From Methanosaeta sp. PtaU1.Bin112 (lineage in GTDB: Archaea > Halobacteriota > Methanosarcinia > Methanotrichales > Methanotrichaceae), in contig MVRL01000095.1 of assembly GCA_002067705.1 (NCBI GenBank), positions 1-57,433 on the forward strand: a stretch of 57,433 bases of DNA, written 5' to 3'. Positions 53,622-57,433 of this stretch are shown here, in pieces. The position numbers and the translations under genes are program-made. Below the pieces are notes generated by a model that worked only from the letters and a program-made list of their open reading frames with translations, did no database searches and was not told the DNA's origin. Position 1 is the stretch's first letter; every line of letters begins with the position of its first letter.

Positions 53622-55343
53622 ATGAATGCTGCTCTCATGCAAGAACTGATAGCCGCCGCGCGCGGCGAAATAGAGGTTGATCTCCTCCTGGCGGGCGGCT
53701 CTATTGCCAATGTTCTCTCCGGCGAGATTTGCCGGTCGGATGTAGCGATCTTCAAGGGCCGGATTGCCGGCTTTGACTGCTGCAGCGCCGCCCAAGTTCT
53801 GGACATGAGCGGCAAGACCCTCGCTCCGGGATTTATCGACGGCCATGTTCACATTGAGAGCAGCATGGTCACAGTACCTGAGTTTGCCAGGGCGGTCGTT
53901 CCCAGGGGAACAACCACGGTGGTAGCCGACCCTCATGAGATCGCCAATGTCTGGGGGGAGGCGGGCATCAGATACATGCTCCGGTCGTCCAGGAATCTGC
54001 CCCTGAATGTCTTTGTCATGCTGCCCACCTGCGTTCCCGCCACCAATCTGGAGACTGCGGGGGCTAGCTTGGGCGCGGATGAGCTGGCCGGGATGATGCA
54101 GGATGAGGGAGTTCTCGGCCTGGCCGAGGTGATGAATTACCCTGGTGTGGTCTTCCGCGATCCCGAGGTCATGAAGAAGCTCTCTCTGGCAGGAGGAAGG
54201 CCGGTGGACGGGCATTGCCCAGGCCTCTCGGGCCGGGATCTATCCGCCTATGTCTCCGCAGGCATCCGGTCCGATCACGAGTGCACGTCAATAGATGAGG
54301 CCCGTGAGAAGCTGCGCTCCGGGATGTACATCATGCTCCGGGAGGGCAGCGCCGCCAAGAATCTGCTCGATCTGCTGCCGCTGGTCAGCAGCAAAAACGC
54401 CCGCCAATTCCTCTTCGTCTCGGACGACCGGCATCCGGCGGACATCCTGAGCGAGGGGCATATCGACTTCATGGTGAAGACGGCTATCGAGCAGGGCATG
54501 GACCCCATCATCGCCCTGCAGATTGCCAGCCTCAATGCCGCCCAGTGCTTCGGGCTGCGGGATCTGGGGGCAATTGCACCCGGCTACAGGGCTGACATTG
54601 CCATTCTGGATGAGCTCGAGCATCCCCGTGTGGTCAAGGTGATCAAAGATGGGAGAGTGGTGGCTGAGGATGGTGACCTGATCGCCAGGCTCTCCGCGCC
54701 AGCCAAGCCTGAGCACGAATCGATGCACATCAGCCCGCTGAGCCCGCAGTCATTCGAGATCCCAGCAGAAGAGGGGCCTGCCAGGGTTATCGGCATCGTT
54801 GCCCATCAGATCATCACCCGGTCGCTCCGGCTCCTGCCCAAAATTGTGCAGGGAAAGGTCGTCTCCGATCCAGACCGGGATATCCTGAAGATGGCAGTGA
54901 TTGAGAGGCACAGGGCCACGGGAAATGTGGGCCTGGGACTGGTTCAGGGAACGGGCCTTATCAGAGGCGCCATCGCCACCTCGGTGGCTCATGATTCGCA
55001 CAACGTCGCCGCCGTCGGAGTCTCGGATGAGGAGATGCTGGCCGCGGTCCAGGCCATTGAGCAGATGGGCGGCGGACTGGTGGCAGTGGCTGAAGGCAAG
55101 ACTCTGGCGAGCCTGCCCCTGCCTGTGGCCGGGCTGCTCTCGGAGGGATACATGCGGGATGTGGCTGAGGAGATAGCAGAGTGCATCGATGCCGCTCACG
55201 ATCTGGGAAGCAAGCTGGAGGATCCGTTCATGACCCTCTCATTTCTCTCTCTGCCGGTGATCCCGGAGCTGAAGCTGACGGATAGAGGGCTGGTGGACGT
55301 GGGGGAGTTTCGGCTGGTGGGGATGTTTGGGGAAGAAGGATAA
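53622..55343 (+). CDS. ade: Adenine deaminase
   Basis: 573 residues of the amidohydrolase family that converts adenine to hypoxanthine for purine salvage. FIDGHVHIESSM (H75, H77) and TTTVVADPHEIANV form the metal site, with GHCPGLSGRDLSAY and SDDRHPADIL further ligands. The C-terminal domain with SVAHDSHNVAAVG matches bacterial and archaeal ade proteins. Length matches the family. It stands alone, divergent from cdc48. Confidence 0.95.
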   Translation: MNAALMQELIAAARGEIEVDLLLAGGSIANVLSGEICRSDVAIFKGRIAGFDCCSAAQVLDMSGKTLAPGFIDGHVHIESSMVTVPEFARAVVPRGTTTVVADPHEIANVWGEAGIRYMLRSSRNLPLNVFVMLPTCVPATNLETAGASLGADELAGMMQDEGVLGLAEVMNYPGVVFRDPEVMKKLSLAGGRPVDGHCPGLSGRDLSAYVSAGIRSDHECTSIDEAREKLRSGMYIMLREGSAAKNLLDLLPLVSSKNARQFLFVSDDRHPADILSEGHIDFMVKTAIEQGMDPIIALQIASLNAAQCFGLRDLGAIAPGYRADIAILDELEHPRVVKVIKDGRVVAEDGDLIARLSAPAKPEHESMHISPLSPQSFEIPAEEGPARVIGIVAHQIITRSLRLLPKIVQGKVVSDPDRDILKMAVIERHRATGNVGLGLVQGTGLIRGAIATSVAHDSHNVAAVGVSDEEMLAAVQAIEQMGGGLVAVAEGKTLASLPLPVAGLLSEGYMRDVAEEIAECIDAAHDLGSKLEDPFMTLSFLSLPVIPELKLTDRGLVDVGEFRLVGMFGEEG

Positions 55344-55603
55344 AAGACATCGACGGTTTGACCTGTTGTGAGCGGCAATCCTTCTGAAAAACTCATTCCC
55401 AAGGCGAACGTACCGAGAAACTGGCCGAAACATCGATGACCGATTAGCGAACATCAGTAACACAGCGCTTCTGCCTGCCCAAGACCTAGCCACAGAGAGC
55501 GGAGATAAAGACCGGAGTTCATTTTGATCTGCGATGGATAGCAGCAAAGAAGCTATCTAGCCTCAGTTCATAGTTGATACTTTGATGCGCAGAATAGGCG
55601 GTA

Positions 55604-55771
55604 TTATGCCAATAAATTCCTAATTTTCTCTAGCGATCTATTTGCCATATCTATCCCCAATGCTTCAGGATCCGTGATCTCCTCACGTTTTTGTTCCTCA
55701 TATCGTTTCGGAAAATAGAGTTTTTCAAATTCATCCCTAGATCGGATCATTGATCTATTGGATTTCTTCAT
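55604..55771 (-). CDS. Small helical partner of the Ntn-hydrolase homologue
   Basis: 55 residues, charged and mostly helical (RDEFEKLYFPKRYEEQKREE, then DMANRSLEKIRNLL). The ATG at 55771 is chosen because GGGAGGTG (55780-55787) lies eight bases before it, inside the 3' end of the upstream gene; an outer Met at 55789 is less likely. It overlaps the hydrolase gene by 17 bases, so it is translated with it. No family recognised; adaptor, inhibitor or regulator are guesses. Confidence 0.6.
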   Translation of the reverse strand: MKKSNRSMIRSRDEFEKLYFPKRYEEQKREEITDPEALGIDMANRSLEKIRNLLA

Positions 55772-57074
55772 CGTCCTTGCACCTCCCATAGTAGTTCTCT
55801 CTGAATTGTGGATTTAATTCTCCTTCGAAATAGTGCTTTCTCTTAACCCATATAAATCCATCTCCCTTGGAAATTATGGCAACATCTATTGGTCCACCTA
55901 CGGTTTCACTCACTGGACTTACCCGTCTCTTGAAAGAGGTCAAATTTACAAGAGATTCGGCCATTTTCGCCAATTCATCTTTCGGCAATCCGGATACCAC
56001 ATTTATAACAGAATTAGTATAATTATTTCTCCTATATTCATCTAATCTATTTGAAAGGTCATTAAGCAATGAGGCGCTTGCATCTCTAAGCTTCATTTCA
56101 AGCTGTTGTTTTTCTTGCTCAGAATATCCTTCGATGTTGTCAACAATTATTGAGGGGTATTTATCAAATATTTTAGAAATAAGACTATCTTTTACCGATT
56201 TGTATTTAGGATCAACTCCTTCCATAAACGCCATTACCATCTCGCTTTGAGCAAAAGGAATGATCGAAGCACCCATTTGGTAAGAAATCTTATTATTATG
56301 AATTATTTTGTATTTAACCTTATTATTAATAATCAATTCCAATCGATACGACATCAAAACGGGAAAAATATCATTATCACCGAAACCAGCAATAACAATC
56401 CCAGTATTTGTCGGCCCCTCCAACTCTCTAGAAAATTTTGATAAACACGAACATGCCATGTATTTCAGTTGATCTCTATGTTTTTTAGATAAAGGCAATT
56501 TCTCAAAAATAACACCAATTAGTTCATCAAAAACAGAACTATATTTTTCCAATACCTCATTTTCAAAATCATCTGGGATATCAGGAATCATTTCAGCTTT
56601 TTCCCAAATTGATCGTTGCTGTTTAAATATTTCAGTAATTATTTGATTAATACCACGTTTATTTAATTTCCCAAATTCTTTTATTTTAGACTCGACTTCA
56701 TCTAAAAGTTTATTGTTAACATATATAAAATAACTAGCAAGCCACTCTTTCATGAAGGATTCCTGCATAGATTCGGGAAAAAGATTATCACCATTATCTA
56801 TAAAATTCATAAAATCTCTGGCATAGTCCCCCAATTCAGGAAAAGAAGTTCTACATAGTTTGCTCCGATAAATTTTTATTATTGTTTCCCAAGGTACGCC
56901 CATAAAAGAAGCGGCTCCATAAATCATTATCCCAACAGGGTGGTATTTAGATAAGGTAAATATTTTATTTGCCGACGGAAAAATCTTAGGTATGCTCCCT
57001 GTTGTCATCGTGACAGCACTATCTGCGGCAAGTGCAATAGCTTCCTTGTTCATTAATGCTATTTCTGCAGTCAT
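55755..57074 (-). CDS. Proteasome-like Ntn-hydrolase homologue (AT-rich gene)
   Basis: 439 residues. The N-terminus starts MTAEIALMNKEAIALAADSA, then KIFPSANKIFTLS and VGIMIYGAASFMG. This is the order of strands S1-S2, the Lys33-like loop and helix entry in proteasome beta/HslV. Thr2 would be the nucleophile after Met removal and Asp18 the Asp17-like residue. A helical insert (about 75-220) separates the second half (TGIVIAGFGDND, SYQMGASI) and a C-terminal VGGPIDVAIISKGDGF. Proteasome beta subunits have about 200 residues, so this is an unusual long form. AT-rich codons set it apart from its neighbours, so transfer is likely. No ATPase is adjacent. Confidence 0.6.
   Translation of the reverse strand: MTAEIALMNKEAIALAADSAVTMTTGSIPKIFPSANKIFTLSKYHPVGIMIYGAASFMGVPWETIIKIYRSKLCRTSFPELGDYARDFMNFIDNGDNLFPESMQESFMKEWLASYFIYVNNKLLDEVESKIKEFGKLNKRGINQIITEIFKQQRSIWEKAEMIPDIPDDFENEVLEKYSSVFDELIGVIFEKLPLSKKHRDQLKYMACSCLSKFSRELEGPTNTGIVIAGFGDNDIFPVLMSYRLELIINNKVKYKIIHNNKISYQMGASIIPFAQSEMVMAFMEGVDPKYKSVKDSLISKIFDKYPSIIVDNIEGYSEQEKQQLEMKLRDASASLLNDLSNRLDEYRRNNYTNSVINVVSGLPKDELAKMAESLVNLTSFKRRVSPVSETVGGPIDVAIISKGDGFIWVKRKHYFEGELNPQFRENYYGRCKDDEEIQ
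55780..55787 (-). promoter_or_regulatory. Shine-Dalgarno site of the small partner gene
   Basis: Minus-strand GGGAGGTG within the last codons of the hydrolase, eight bases before the ATG at 55771. Confidence 0.6.
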
Positions 57075-57094
57075 TGCTTTCCGCCTTTTTATTT

Positions 57095-57103
57095 TTTATA
57101 TAT
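57095..57103 (-). promoter_or_regulatory. TATA box of the Ntn-hydrolase gene
   Basis: Minus-strand ATATATAAA is centred about 25 bases before the ATG at 57074, so the mRNA is probably leaderless. Confidence 0.5.
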
Positions 57104-57370
57104 TTGCATGACTCACTTGTTGAAAAAGCTTTCGGGATAATGAGCTTTGGACGAAAAGTCCATTTTGCAGAGGACTTTAAATGTATCTCGGTCTTTAAGC
57201 GCAATGCCTTTAACAGGCAAAGCTTTTTACTGAATCGTGCAGGGTCACCCTAACGCTCACCTGCAATCCCGATCGACCGCACCACAGTCGCCCAACCAGT
57301 CCTTATCCCTCTTAGCATGCAGGCGCTCCGGCAATCTTGTCCGACTAAATGCATGCAGCTAGTGCCATTT

Positions 57371-57397
57371 CATAGAAAGTTCACCTGATTTTCTATG
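57371..57397. repeat. Short inverted repeat near the window end
   Basis: CATAGAAA and TTTCTATG make exact eight-base arms 11 bases apart. It may be a terminator, an operator or the end of a mobile element; the adjoining gene is not visible. Confidence 0.35.
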
Positions 57398-57433
57398 GAC
57401 TTCACAATTTTATGTCCACGATTTATATTTCTC

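Larger units (their letters stand above)
57075..57433. other. AT-rich intergenic region at the window end
   Basis: No gene is supported. It holds the TATA box of the Ntn-hydrolase gene, a small TGCCT/AGGCA hairpin near 57207-57221 followed by a T tract, and an inverted repeat (57371-57397). The next gene is outside the window. Confidence 0.4.

Noticed and set aside
55344-55603. Remnant of a transposase after adenine deaminase
   Set aside because: Short frames in this stretch have no recognisable transposase motif; only a small GATAGC hairpin is visible.

Overview
The window looks like a euryarchaeal methanogen chromosome, most likely a Methanothrix (formerly Methanosaeta) relative. Archaeal hallmarks are the L3-to-Cbf5 ribosomal superoperon with eS4, eL19 and eL32, aIF1A, Rio1 and Dim2-like factors, RNase P protein Rnp1, CDC48/VAT, SecY followed by a DUF106 protein, BHB-type tRNA introns, TATA boxes about 25-30 nt before start codons, and alternative heme synthesis. 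The genus is inferred from these features and the many PKD/TPR surface proteins, not proven.

Layout. 1-540: an edge fragment with an antitoxin-like tail, a toxin-like N-terminus and an opposing receiver-domain remnant. 551-5882 (minus): tRNA-Thr and a glycogen-type glycosyltransferase cluster (two GT4, one GT3-like) led by a KaiC-like ATPase. 6010-15744: a secreted TPR protein, tRNA-Arg with intron, cis-prenyltransferase, tRNA-Val, the aIF1A-Rio1-Dim2-site-2-protease run, two exported proteins, thioredoxin and a DUF1638-like protein. 15873-20900 (minus): a small Lys-rich ORF and a tetrapyrrole operon hemL-hemC-cobA/hemD fusion-radical SAM AhbC/D. 21167-25763: LarC, a peroxiredoxin, a free-standing AglB C-terminal-like domain, an HTH regulator with its own palindrome, and an MFS exporter.

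25859-41949 (minus): one nearly gapless operon of 28 protein genes, from a SPOUT methyltransferase through the ribosomal proteins, secY, DUF106, cmk and cbf5, ending in tRNA-Ser with intron. 42031-49745: a surface module of two large secreted transglutaminase-like/PKD proteins flanking two small exported proteins. 49821-55343: two cyclophilins (one a lipoprotein), a PRC-barrel protein coupled to CDC48, and adenine deaminase.

55604-57433: a visibly AT-rich end holding a proteasome-like Ntn-hydrolase homologue with a translationally coupled 55-residue partner. This pair is my best candidate for an undescribed system. The HTH gene with its perfect palindromic operator and the transglutaminase/PKD module are next. 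Many genes have a TATA-like box 25-30 nt before the start codon, which suggests widespread leaderless transcripts.
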